DNA of 64,000 nt from assembly GCA_017792365.1 (NCBI GenBank), contig CP051229.1, positions 1,426,001-1,490,000 on the forward strand. The letters are read 5' to 3'. The notes under the pieces were generated by a model. That model was given only the letters and a program-made list of their open reading frames with translations, was not told where the DNA came from and ran no database searches. Within the stretch, counting starts at the first letter, position 1; each line of letters starts with the position of its first letter. Below are positions 9,822 to 17,483 of the stretch, piece after piece. This stretch comes from Hyphomonas sp. (lineage in GTDB: Bacteria; Pseudomonadota; Alphaproteobacteria; Caulobacterales; Hyphomonadaceae). The position numbers and the translations under genes were made by a program.

Positions 9822-10673
9822 ATGTCCGAGAAACCCGCCTCCGAGAAATACGCAGAGTGGATCAACCGCGACGTCGGCGCGACCGAGACCTTCGATCGCG
9901 AGCGTCACATCCGCTTCGATGCAACCTTCGACCGCGAACACGACCGCTCATCGCGCCACATCGCGCCGATGTCCCACCTCATTCACTTCCAGTCCGACGT
10001 GCCGCTCTCCAAGCTCGGACCCGACGGCCACGCCGAACACGGCGGCTTCCTGCCGCCCATCCCGCTGCCCCGCCGCATGTGGGCCGGCAGCCGCATCGAC
10101 TTCCATCGTCCCATCGAGTTCGGCTCGGAAGTCACCCGCCGCTCCCGCATCACCTCGATCACCGAAAAGACCGGCAAGTCCGGCCTCCTCGTCTTCGTCA
10201 CCACGGAGCACGAATTCCTCGTCGAAGGCGCCGTTCACATGCGCGATGAACAATCGCTCGTCTTCCGCGAGGAGGCGACAGGCTCCGCAGCGCCCCCGCC
10301 CGGCGAATCCCGCAAGGCCGCGCACTCGGAAACGATCACGCCGACGCCCGTGCTGCTGTTCCGCTACTCGGCTGTCACCTTCAACAGCCACCGCATCCAC
10401 TACGACCACCCCTACACGACAAAAGTCGAAGGCTATCCCGGCCTCGTCGTCCACGGCCCCCTGCAGGCGACCTTCCTCGCCAACTACGCCGTCGACCGCA
10501 TGCCCGACCGCCAGCTCGCCTCGCTCACCTTCCGCGCGCAACGCCCGCTCTTCGACCTCGCCCCCTTCACCGTGAACGCCGCCGAGCCCGAAGGCGACAG
10601 CCTAAACCTGTGGACCGCCGACGCCGAAGGCTTCACCTGCATGAGCGCCACCGCAACGTTCGCCGAAGCCTAG
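9822..10673 (+). CDS. FAS1-like / MaoC-fold dehydratase (HTD2, mesaconyl-CoA hydratase type)
   Basis: A 283-residue double-hotdog protein of the HTD2/mesaconyl-C4-CoA hydratase group. The C-terminal half has the hydratase signature NSHRIHYDHPY followed by EGYPGLVVHGPL. The N-terminal half is a FAS1-like dehydratase domain. Such enzymes hydrate or dehydrate acyl-CoA thioesters in branched-chain or dicarboxylic acyl-CoA pathways. The start ATG 9822 lies one base after the stop of the acyl-CoA dehydrogenase, so the pair is an operon and probably supplies consecutive oxidation and hydration steps. The exact acyl substrate is unknown. Confidence 0.85.
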   Translation: MSEKPASEKYAEWINRDVGATETFDRERHIRFDATFDREHDRSSRHIAPMSHLIHFQSDVPLSKLGPDGHAEHGGFLPPIPLPRRMWAGSRIDFHRPIEFGSEVTRRSRITSITEKTGKSGLLVFVTTEHEFLVEGAVHMRDEQSLVFREEATGSAAPPPGESRKAAHSETITPTPVLLFRYSAVTFNSHRIHYDHPYTTKVEGYPGLVVHGPLQATFLANYAVDRMPDRQLASLTFRAQRPLFDLAPFTVNAAEPEGDSLNLWTADAEGFTCMSATATFAEA

Positions 10674-10679
10674 CCACCC

Positions 10680-10735
10680 TCCTTCCTCCCCCGAACGGGA
10701 GAGGTGTCGCGAAGCGACGGAGGGGGACGATCCTG
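10680..10735. repeat. Intergenic palindromic repeat (REP-like)
   Basis: Between the MaoC-like gene and the convergent lipoprotein gene lies a compound palindrome. CTCCC...GGGAG encloses CCGAAC, and GTCGC-GAA-GCGAC makes a second hairpin, both bracketed by CCTCC/GGAGGGGG arms. This layout resembles the widespread alphaproteobacterial 'cccctccccc...gcgaagcgacgg' intergenic elements, as I remember them. It may also serve as a two-way transcript end for the convergent genes. Confidence 0.5.
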
Positions 10736-10770
10736 ATGTTGGGGAAGAACGGCAGGCGCAGGCTGCCCGC

Positions 10771-11181
10771 CTAATAAACCCGCTCAATCTCATCGATCAC
10801 ACGCAACGGCGCGCCGTCACAGCGGATCTCAACACGCTCATACATCGGATCGGTAAGCGGCCCGCGCCACGCAACCTGCCCGGGGATCGGCGCAGCATCA
10901 GACGCCACCAGGTGCAGCACCAGCGTCGTCCCCGACGCCGCAGTCGCCGTCTCCAGCACCGCCCGCGCCTGCGGATCGGAAAGCGCCGCGCTGACGACCA
11001 GCGGACGCGGCTCGGACCGCGGCGGCCCCGGCATCCGGTTCACCCACGCCGACGCCTCCACGATCGCAAACGGACACGCCGCCACGCCGCGCGGCGCGCG
11101 CTCATATTCCTCGTCGCCAAACCACACACAGCCAGATGCAAGCAGCCCCGCGCCGGCAATCGCGACCAACCTACCAGGCAT
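10771..11181 (-). CDS. Small predicted lipoprotein
   Basis: A 136-residue protein starting MPGRLVAIAGAGLLASGC, a signal peptide ending in a lipobox-like ASGC, so it should be anchored to the cell envelope. The mature part (about 118 residues) is acidic and shows no motif I recognise. Its ATG (11181) overlaps the last 11 bases of the subtilisin autotransporter gene, a sign of translational coupling. It may assist export, folding or control of that protease; this is inference from context only. Confidence 0.7.
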   Translation of the reverse strand: MPGRLVAIAGAGLLASGCVWFGDEEYERAPRGVAACPFAIVEASAWVNRMPGPPRSEPRPLVVSAALSDPQARAVLETATAASGTTLVLHLVASDAAPIPGQVAWRGPLTDPMYERVEIRCDGAPLRVIDEIERVY

Positions 11182-13594
11182 GACGCACCCCAAGCCAGAA
11201 CGCGCCCTCATCCTCCGCATCCGCGACATGGTTGGGCTGCGTCGCCAGCGCCGCCGCCGTCTCGAACGTCGTACGCGGCCCGACCCGCGTCCGCCACGAC
11301 ACCTCGAAGTCCACCTCGCGCCCGGAAGGAACCAGTTCCGCCGTCCGCGTCTCATATCGCAGCAATCCCGAACGCAGCACTTCGACCGGCGCGTCAAACG
11401 TCAGCGTCCCGCCCTCGGCCCGCCGCGGCTGCGCCGCCGCCAGCCGCAACATCCCGCCGGCAAGACCGGTCTCCGCGCCGACCGTCCACGCACTCGTCCA
11501 GACGCCGTCAGCATCGAACCCCTGCAGCTCCGCTGTCGCGCCCTCGATCGATGCGCCAAACGTCCAGCCGCCAAACTCCCGCTGCGCCTCAACGCCCAGC
11601 GCCGTCATCGCGCTGCCTTCCTCGAAGCCGAACCGCCCCTGCAGCGACCCGCCCAGCGCCGTCCGCTCATCGCGCACCGCCGAAACGCCCATGCGCATCC
11701 GCCAGTCATCGCCGCCGGCCCCAAGCCCAACGCCAGACGTGCTCCGGCCCGACGCAGACGACGAGTGCACATCCAGCGTCATCGGTCCGACATCGTAACC
11801 AACGCTCGCCCACGATCCACCCGTCTCGAACTGCGACGGCCCCGAAGGATCGAAAACCAGGCTTGGCCCCGCCACCATCTCGCTCGGCCCGCCGCCACGC
11901 CCACCCGCGACAGCCATCGCACCCATGTCCATCGCGAACGAGAACGTCGTGTCGGGTTCCGGCTCCCACGGCCTGCGCGGATCGGCGATCTCCGGCGGCG
12001 CGGAAAACCACGAAAAGCTCAGCCCCTGCGCCTGCACGGCATGCGCCTGTCCGCGATCAAACCGCGCCCTTGTCGCAAGGTCGGCAAACGCCGCATGCCC
12101 GCGCGCCGCCTCGGCCTTATCCATCCGGAACCCGCGGTCAAAACTGTCCTGAAACACGATCCCGGCGAACGCGCCCGACGTCTCCGCCCAGTCGCCAAAC
12201 GCTCCGCGCGCCGGCGCCAGCATTGCGCCCAGCTCCACACGCTCCGCCCCGAAATCCACGCTGCTCGTGCCCACAGGCGAGAACGCCGCCGCCAGGTTCA
12301 AAATGCCAACGCCCGACACGCTGTCCACACCAACGCCCGCAATCTCGCCGCTGACCGGATCAGGCGTGCTGTTCACATAGTCCGTCGCGGTATCCAAAAG
12401 GATCTGCAGCGCCTGCGCCGGCGCAAGGTTCGGAAACGCATCCAGCATCAGCGCCAGCGATCCGGAAACATACGGCGCCGCAAAAGACGTTCCCGACACC
12501 AGGTAGTAATCCGCTTCATCGTCGGCGTCGTTGCAGTTCGACGTCACGGTCAAGGAACAGTTCGGCGCATCGGGGATCGCAACATTGTCGTCCGGCCCCT
12601 GCGCAATCACGCGAACGCCCGGCGCAAGGATGTAGTAGTTTCGGAGATTGCTGTTGCCCGGAGGATTGCCCGCACGGTTCGACGACTGGGCGATCTCTCC
12701 ATTCCGGAAATCGATCGATCCCACGGCCACCACCATACCCAGCGAAGCCGGCTGCCCGGCAATGTGCGCCGGCTCGTTCGGAAACAGGCCCTCGGCAGGC
12801 TCAGACCCCGTCGGCGGCGCCCCGTCATTGCCGGCCGACACAACCACCAGCACCCCAGCCGCCGCGGCGGCGCGGATCGCGTTTTCCAGCGAGGGATCGT
12901 TGTCGATCTCCCCGCCCAGCGACATGTTGATGACCTTGGCGTCGTTGGCGACCGCATAGTTGATCGCCTTCACGAGGTTGCTGTCGCTGTAGGTACAGCC
13001 CTCCTCGTCCGCCCCGTCGTTCTGGCAACTGCCCGGCGTGTCGGCGCGAATGTGCAGGATCGTGGCATCGAAGGCGACCCCGTGCATGCCGGTCCCGTTC
13101 TTCTTGCCGGCAAGCACGGTCGAAACCGTCGCGCCATGGCCCGACGGATCGATATTGTCAGCGCTTCGCGTTCCGCCATTCAGATCGACAATCACGTCGA
13201 TCGACTTCGCCGACAATTGCCCGTCCAGTTCATCCACGGCCGGATCGATGTTCGTGTCGATCACCGCAACCGTAATCCCGGCCCCGGTCCCGCCGCGCGA
13301 ATAGGCAGTCGACGCGCCGATATACGCGAGGCCGGAATTGGGATTCAAAGCGCCAGTCGACGAGCCGTAATACTCATTCGTCTCGAACGCAGAAGCTGGC
13401 TGCGACGGCGGCGCTGGCGGTGCAGGCGGCGGCGGCAACGCAGCAGGCGGCGGCGGCAGGCTCGGCGGCGCTCCCGGCGGCGATCCGCCAGACCCGCCGC
13501 TTGCACACGCAGCAGCCCCAACCGAAAGCGACGCGAGCAGGCTGGCCCTGACAATGCGTCTGCCGCGCTGATCGCGCCCCGAACAAGTGGTCAT
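11171..13594 (-). CDS. Lipidated subtilisin-family (S8) autotransporter protease
   Basis: An 807-residue protein in four parts. First comes a signal peptide ending GAAAC (lipobox-like), then a proline-rich linker of about 30 residues, then a peptidase S8 domain (about residues 55-440), and last a C-terminal autotransporter beta-domain ending in an aromatic residue (GVRHAW). The catalytic triad is visible as AVIDTN (Asp), SGHGATV (His) and SGTSFAAPYVSG (Ser). D-T-N and H-G-A differ slightly from the usual D-S/T-G and H-G-T. Lipid anchor, Pro linker and subtilisin recall NalP and SphB1, which process surface proteins. ATG 13594 follows a GAGGAAG ribosome site. It lies downstream of nrsF on the same strand. 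Confidence 0.9.
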   Translation of the reverse strand: MTTCSGRDQRGRRIVRASLLASLSVGAAACASGGSGGSPPGAPPSLPPPPAALPPPPAPPAPPSQPASAFETNEYYGSSTGALNPNSGLAYIGASTAYSRGGTGAGITVAVIDTNIDPAVDELDGQLSAKSIDVIVDLNGGTRSADNIDPSGHGATVSTVLAGKKNGTGMHGVAFDATILHIRADTPGSCQNDGADEEGCTYSDSNLVKAINYAVANDAKVINMSLGGEIDNDPSLENAIRAAAAAGVLVVVSAGNDGAPPTGSEPAEGLFPNEPAHIAGQPASLGMVVAVGSIDFRNGEIAQSSNRAGNPPGNSNLRNYYILAPGVRVIAQGPDDNVAIPDAPNCSLTVTSNCNDADDEADYYLVSGTSFAAPYVSGSLALMLDAFPNLAPAQALQILLDTATDYVNSTPDPVSGEIAGVGVDSVSGVGILNLAAAFSPVGTSSVDFGAERVELGAMLAPARGAFGDWAETSGAFAGIVFQDSFDRGFRMDKAEAARGHAAFADLATRARFDRGQAHAVQAQGLSFSWFSAPPEIADPRRPWEPEPDTTFSFAMDMGAMAVAGGRGGGPSEMVAGPSLVFDPSGPSQFETGGSWASVGYDVGPMTLDVHSSSASGRSTSGVGLGAGGDDWRMRMGVSAVRDERTALGGSLQGRFGFEEGSAMTALGVEAQREFGGWTFGASIEGATAELQGFDADGVWTSAWTVGAETGLAGGMLRLAAAQPRRAEGGTLTFDAPVEVLRSGLLRYETRTAELVPSGREVDFEVSWRTRVGPRTTFETAAALATQPNHVADAEDEGAFWLGVRHAW

Positions 13595-13722
13595 GAACAG
13601 CGCTTCCTCGCGACGGTCCGACCCCGCCTTCACAGACTGGATTAAGCCGCCAGCCTGAACAAGGCGTTTCTGCACCCGTACGAAATCGACTGAACGCCGA
13701 CCGTCGCCCGTAGCGCTGCAGC

Positions 13723-14355
13723 CTACCAGCGCAGGATTCGCGGGCCGACCAGAGCGCCGACAGCCGTGCACAACACGATCGCCGCGCCATACCAGACCGA
13801 CACAAACCCCATGTCGTCGACCGGACAGACAAGCGCATAAGCCATGGCGCCCAACCCGCCCGACATCGCGCCCACGGAAGCCCCCGCCAACGCCAGCCGC
13901 GTCGGCGCATTGCGCTTATACCACGAGAAGATCACGATCGCCGCCGGCGTCGCCAGCGCAGGGATGATCAGGAACGCGATCGGCACCACGCCGCCGACCA
14001 GTCCGCCCAGTTCGTTCTCCACAGGCGGCATCATCATGAAGCCGCTGACCAGCACACACACCAGCCCGATCGCAAACGCCGCAACCACCCACACGCCAAC
14101 GCTTCGCCCCGGTCGCGCCAGCCGCGCGGCGATCGGCAGGGCGGCGGCGGCAAAGACAGCCGAGAACGTCGCCTTCAACGCAACCTGCGTTGCGTTCTGC
14201 GTGAAGTCCGGACGCACGCCTTCAATGAAGACCACCAGCAGAACACCCACGCCCAGTCCCACAAGCGCCGCGACCGCCAGTTTCAGGAACAGCGAGTCCC
14301 GTCTCGCCGGACCGCTATCCTCGGCCAGCACATTGATCAGCTCGTTCGTTTTCAT
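13723..14355 (-). CDS. nrsF: NrsF-family membrane anti-sigma factor (DUF1109)
   Basis: A 210-residue protein with six hydrophobic segments and the family ending GPRILRW. NrsF proteins hold their cognate ECF sigma factor at the inner membrane and release it under metal stress (Caulobacter sigma-F system). The C-terminal signature Cys is present in YALVCPVDD (about residue 177). The other sensing Cys, expected before the IPxL block near residue 131, is replaced in VVPIAFLIIPALATP. The start overlaps the sigma-factor stop by 4 bases (ATGA), so the pair is translationally coupled. Confidence 0.88.
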   Translation of the reverse strand: MKTNELINVLAEDSGPARRDSLFLKLAVAALVGLGVGVLLVVFIEGVRPDFTQNATQVALKATFSAVFAAAALPIAARLARPGRSVGVWVVAAFAIGLVCVLVSGFMMMPPVENELGGLVGGVVPIAFLIIPALATPAAIVIFSWYKRNAPTRLALAGASVGAMSGGLGAMAYALVCPVDDMGFVSVWYGAAIVLCTAVGALVGPRILRW

Positions 14356-14894
14356 CGCGGCGTATCCTCCGCCACCAGTCTCGCCAATGTCTTCAATCCC
14401 CGGTGCACCGACACCTTCACATCCGACTCACTCATCGAAGCCTTCTCCGCAGCCTCGCGCACACTCAATTCCTGCAGCTTCACCATCCGGATCGACTCCC
14501 GCTGCTTGCGCGGCAGCTTGTCCAGCAGCCGCTCGATATCCCGCTTCACGGCGCCGGCCTCATGGTCGCTCTCGGCGAACAGCCCGATCTCGTCCTCGAC
14601 CGGCACCTGCACGCCGCGGCGCCCAAGCTTGCGCAGGTGATCGACCAGCTTGAATCGCGCAATCGCATAGATCCACGGTGTAACCGGCTGCGATACGTCA
14701 TAGGTGTGTCGCTTGGTGTGAATGGCCAGCAGCACTTCCTGAACGATGTCCTCTGCTTCATCCGGACCGACGAACAGCCGCTTGCGGATAAACACCCGCA
14801 ATCCCGCCGCAACCTCGCCCAGAAACGTCTGGTAGGCGCGCTTGTCGCCTGCAATGGCGCTGCTCATCAGAGCGTGAAGGTCCGCCTCGTTCAA
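14352..14894 (-). CDS. sigF: ECF RNA polymerase sigma factor, sigma-F type
   Basis: A 180-residue ECF sigma factor. Region 2 covers about residues 20-90 with DEAEDIVQEVLLAIH and TPWIYAIARFKLVDHLRK. Region 4 (about 115-175) has the helix-turn-helix LQELSVREAAEKASMSESDVKV. No regulatory extension is present. It is followed immediately by nrsF and preceded by a matching autoregulatory promoter (GTAACC-N16-CGAA), so it should drive its own operon when NrsF lets go. Subgroup assignment rests on the NrsF partner. Confidence 0.92.
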   Translation of the reverse strand: MNEADLHALMSSAIAGDKRAYQTFLGEVAAGLRVFIRKRLFVGPDEAEDIVQEVLLAIHTKRHTYDVSQPVTPWIYAIARFKLVDHLRKLGRRGVQVPVEDEIGLFAESDHEAGAVKRDIERLLDKLPRKQRESIRMVKLQELSVREAAEKASMSESDVKVSVHRGLKTLARLVAEDTPR

Positions 14895-14934
14895 ACTCGC
14901 CCCACCAAACCGTCCAAGCGCGCATGATAGCCAG

Positions 14935-14960
14935 TTCGGCGCGCCTGGCGAACCGGTTAC
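14935..14960 (-). promoter_or_regulatory. Sigma-F-type autoregulatory promoter
   Basis: Read on the minus strand, GTAACC (14955-14960) is followed by exactly 16 bases and then CGAA (14935-14938). From memory this is the sigma-F promoter consensus of Caulobacter. The -10 element lies about 40 bases before the sigma-factor ATG at 14894, leaving a leader of roughly 30 bases. No second exact copy was seen upstream of the protease gene. Confidence 0.75.
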
Positions 14961-15072
14961 AGACCCGCCCGGTCTCGTTAATCAGATACATCTGTCACTT
15001 AATAAAATAGTTGACGTGTGAGCCAGGCTGGCCAACAACCATCACACCGCTGATCGCAAGGGAGCGCCCGAG

Positions 15073-16080
15073 ATGAACCCCACCCTGATCGCCGCAGCCG
15101 CAATGCTCACATTCGCCTGCACCCCGGCGCGCGCAGAACCGCCCCAACTCGATCAACAGTCGCGCACCCAGATCGTGACCACCGCCAGCCAGTCGCTGGA
15201 GGCCAGATACATCTTCCCCGAACTGGGCCAACAGGCGGCCGCCCACATCGCCGACCAGAACGCAACAGGCGCCTACGACGAACTGACGACAACAGAGGCG
15301 TTTGCAGCCCGCCTCACAACCGACCTGCAATCCATCACCAACGACAAACACATGCGCGCAACGCTCCAGCGTCCTCCCGCCGGCCCCGGCGCCCGTCCCG
15401 AACGCCCAGCCAGCGAAGGCGGCGTCGTCCGCGCCGACATACTTGCCAACAATATCGGCTACCTCGAACTCAACGGCTTTGAAGCCGTTGATGAATTCCG
15501 CCCGCCCGTCGACCGCGCAATGGCCGAACTCGAAGGCGTCAGCGCCCTCATCATCGATCTCCGGCGTAACGGTGGCGGCGATCCGCAGAGCGTTTCCTGG
15601 CTCGTCAGCTACTTCCTCGAAGGTCCTGAGCCCGTCCACGTCAACGATTTCGTCACCCGCATCCACGGCACAACCGACGAGGCGGTCGAGGAATTCTGGA
15701 GCAGCCCAACGCCCGTCTCGCTGCACGGCGTCCCGCTCTATGTCCTCACCAGCGACCGCACCTTCTCGGCAGCCGAAGAGTTCTCCTACGACATCAAGGT
15801 CATGGGCCTCGGCAAAACGGTCGGCGCAACAACAGGCGGCGGCGCCAACCCCGGCGACGTCGTCGACCTCGGACACGGCATCGAACTCTTCGTGCCCGAC
15901 GGCCGCGCCCGCAATCCGATCACCGGGACCAACTGGGAAGGCGTCGGCGTCAAGCCCGACATCGCCTCGCCAAAGGAAACCGCGCTCTCAACCGCGCTAA
16001 GACAACTCGGCGTCGCCAACGCGTCCGACGACATCGACACGCACTCGGTCAAACGCGTGTTCGAACCGCACTCCGGCTAG
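15073..16080 (+). CDS. S41-family (C-terminal processing / IRBP-like) peptidase
   Basis: A 335-residue exported protein with a signal peptide cleaving after CTPARA. The S41 core shows NIGYLELNGFE, ALIIDLRRNGGGDP and the nucleophile Ser in TFSAAEEFSYDIK. The catalytic Lys lies in GLGKTVGATTGGGANPG. No PDZ domain is evident, so it belongs to the short IRBP-like group rather than to CtpA. It probably acts in the periplasm on unknown peptides. An RBS-like GGGAG lies upstream of the ATG. It is divergent from the ECF sigma factor, with the sigma promoter in the shared gap. Confidence 0.88.
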   Translation: MNPTLIAAAAMLTFACTPARAEPPQLDQQSRTQIVTTASQSLEARYIFPELGQQAAAHIADQNATGAYDELTTTEAFAARLTTDLQSITNDKHMRATLQRPPAGPGARPERPASEGGVVRADILANNIGYLELNGFEAVDEFRPPVDRAMAELEGVSALIIDLRRNGGGDPQSVSWLVSYFLEGPEPVHVNDFVTRIHGTTDEAVEEFWSSPTPVSLHGVPLYVLTSDRTFSAAEEFSYDIKVMGLGKTVGATTGGGANPGDVVDLGHGIELFVPDGRARNPITGTNWEGVGVKPDIASPKETALSTALRQLGVANASDDIDTHSVKRVFEPHSG

Positions 16081-16088
16081 CTGTCCCG

Positions 16089-17480
16089 CTAACCCAGCCG
16101 TCCCTGCGCCTCCACAGCGCCGGGATAGCCGGGCTGGTCAATCAGCACCTGTCCCAGAACGCGCGCTCGCAGGAAGCTGCGCACATCCTCGCGCGCCGTC
16201 GCGATCTCACCCGACCACAACCCCTCGCACAGCGCCCCGCGCATATCCGCCGCCTCACCGCCCAGCGACATGCCGCGCAGCGCCTCAGCCTCCCGCAACG
16301 CCACGCAACCGCCAAGGCGATCTTCGCGCTCCACAATCGCCCGCACATTGTCTGCGACCCGCGCAAGGAAACGCCCGCGATCACCCTCGGCTGCTCCCGC
16401 GCCGTCATGAAGCGCCAGCGCCCGCCGCAACTCTTCAAGGCTCGGCAATCCCCCCAGATCGCTCCCGTCCACGCCCTCATCCGGCAGGCGCGCCGCGCCG
16501 GGAATGACCATGTTCACGAGGTCGATCTGGCACTCCGAACTCCGCCGCCCGATCGCCGCCCGCTCGATCCCGGCGCCTTCCGGATCATTCCGCCACGACT
16601 GCGCCATCGTCAGACACCCGATCGCCCACCACCACGACCCGAACACTTCCCAGAACCGCACAGCGTCGCTCGACGGCGCCTCACCGCTCACCGACGCGTA
16701 CCCGGCAAACAGCTCCTCGCGCGTCCCGAAGCCGCCAACTGCCCCATCCCCGCCAAATCGCCACGACCGCGTACACAACCAACCGAGGTCCCGCATCGGA
16801 TCGCCGACATGCGCCAGCTCCCAGTCCAGCACCGCTCTCAGCCCGTTCTCCGGCGACACCATCAGGTTGCCGTTCCTGAAGTCCCCATGCACGAGCCGCA
16901 TCGGCCCGGCGTCAGGCAGGTTGTCGAGCAACCACCGCCCCACGAAATCAATCATCGGCTGCGGCTCGCCGAGGCTGCGATAGGCGCCATGCGTCTCGCG
17001 GATCAGCGCTTCCGGCGACAGCGTCCGCAACTTCGCGCCCAACCCAGCCGCCTCAACATCAATCGAGTGGATCCGCGCCAGCGCCGCGCCGCACTGCCAG
17101 GCCAGCTTCCCGCGCACATCCGCAAACGCCTCGCCGCGCGCAATCCGCCCGCCCAGCGTCTCGCCGTCAATCCAGTCCATCAGGAACCCGGCGCCCAGCC
17201 CGTCGCTTTCCTCCAGTACACCGACCACGCCCGGCCCCGGCACGCCCGCAGCATGCGCCGCACTAAACAAGAGCGGCTCAGCCTCCAGCCCCGGTCCAAT
17301 CCCCAAGAGCGGCGTTTCATCCGCCCCAACCGCACGCCGCAAGGCAAACACAAGCTCGCCGCCCGCAGCCCTCACCACCACACTCGACGTCTCACGGCTC
17401 GCCCCGCCCGTCAGCCGCTCGCAGGACACCAGCGCCTCATACCCGTCCACAACCCGCGACAGGAGCGCGCCGCGCCTCAT
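16089..17480 (-). CDS. APH-type acyl-CoA kinase fused to a DUF6285-like domain (LvaA-LvaB-like)
   Basis: A 463-residue protein. Residues 1 to about 340 form an aminoglycoside-phosphotransferase fold with VHGDFRNGNLM (catalytic Asp) and VLDWELAHVGDP (metal Asp). The last 110 residues (RFLARVADNVRAIVERE, then LRARVLGQVLIDQPGYPG) resemble DUF6285, which in other bacteria is a separate small protein encoded beside such kinases. The acyl-CoA dehydrogenase gene lies 3 bases upstream on the same strand. In levulinate catabolism LvaA and LvaB phosphorylate 4-hydroxyacyl-CoA before an acyl-CoA-dehydrogenase-like step, and mammalian ACAD10/11 fuse kinase and dehydrogenase. That chemistry is inferred here. 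Confidence 0.85.
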   Translation of the reverse strand: MRRGALLSRVVDGYEALVSCERLTGGASRETSSVVVRAAGGELVFALRRAVGADETPLLGIGPGLEAEPLLFSAAHAAGVPGPGVVGVLEESDGLGAGFLMDWIDGETLGGRIARGEAFADVRGKLAWQCGAALARIHSIDVEAAGLGAKLRTLSPEALIRETHGAYRSLGEPQPMIDFVGRWLLDNLPDAGPMRLVHGDFRNGNLMVSPENGLRAVLDWELAHVGDPMRDLGWLCTRSWRFGGDGAVGGFGTREELFAGYASVSGEAPSSDAVRFWEVFGSWWWAIGCLTMAQSWRNDPEGAGIERAAIGRRSSECQIDLVNMVIPGAARLPDEGVDGSDLGGLPSLEELRRALALHDGAGAAEGDRGRFLARVADNVRAIVEREDRLGGCVALREAEALRGMSLGGEAADMRGALCEGLWSGEIATAREDVRSFLRARVLGQVLIDQPGYPGAVEAQGRLG

Positions 17481-17483
17481 CCA

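Noticed and set aside
11180-13645. Open plus-strand frame (821 codons) opposite the subtilisin autotransporter
   Set aside because: The catalytic triad and signal peptide support the minus-strand gene. The opposite frame is low-complexity Arg/His-rich.
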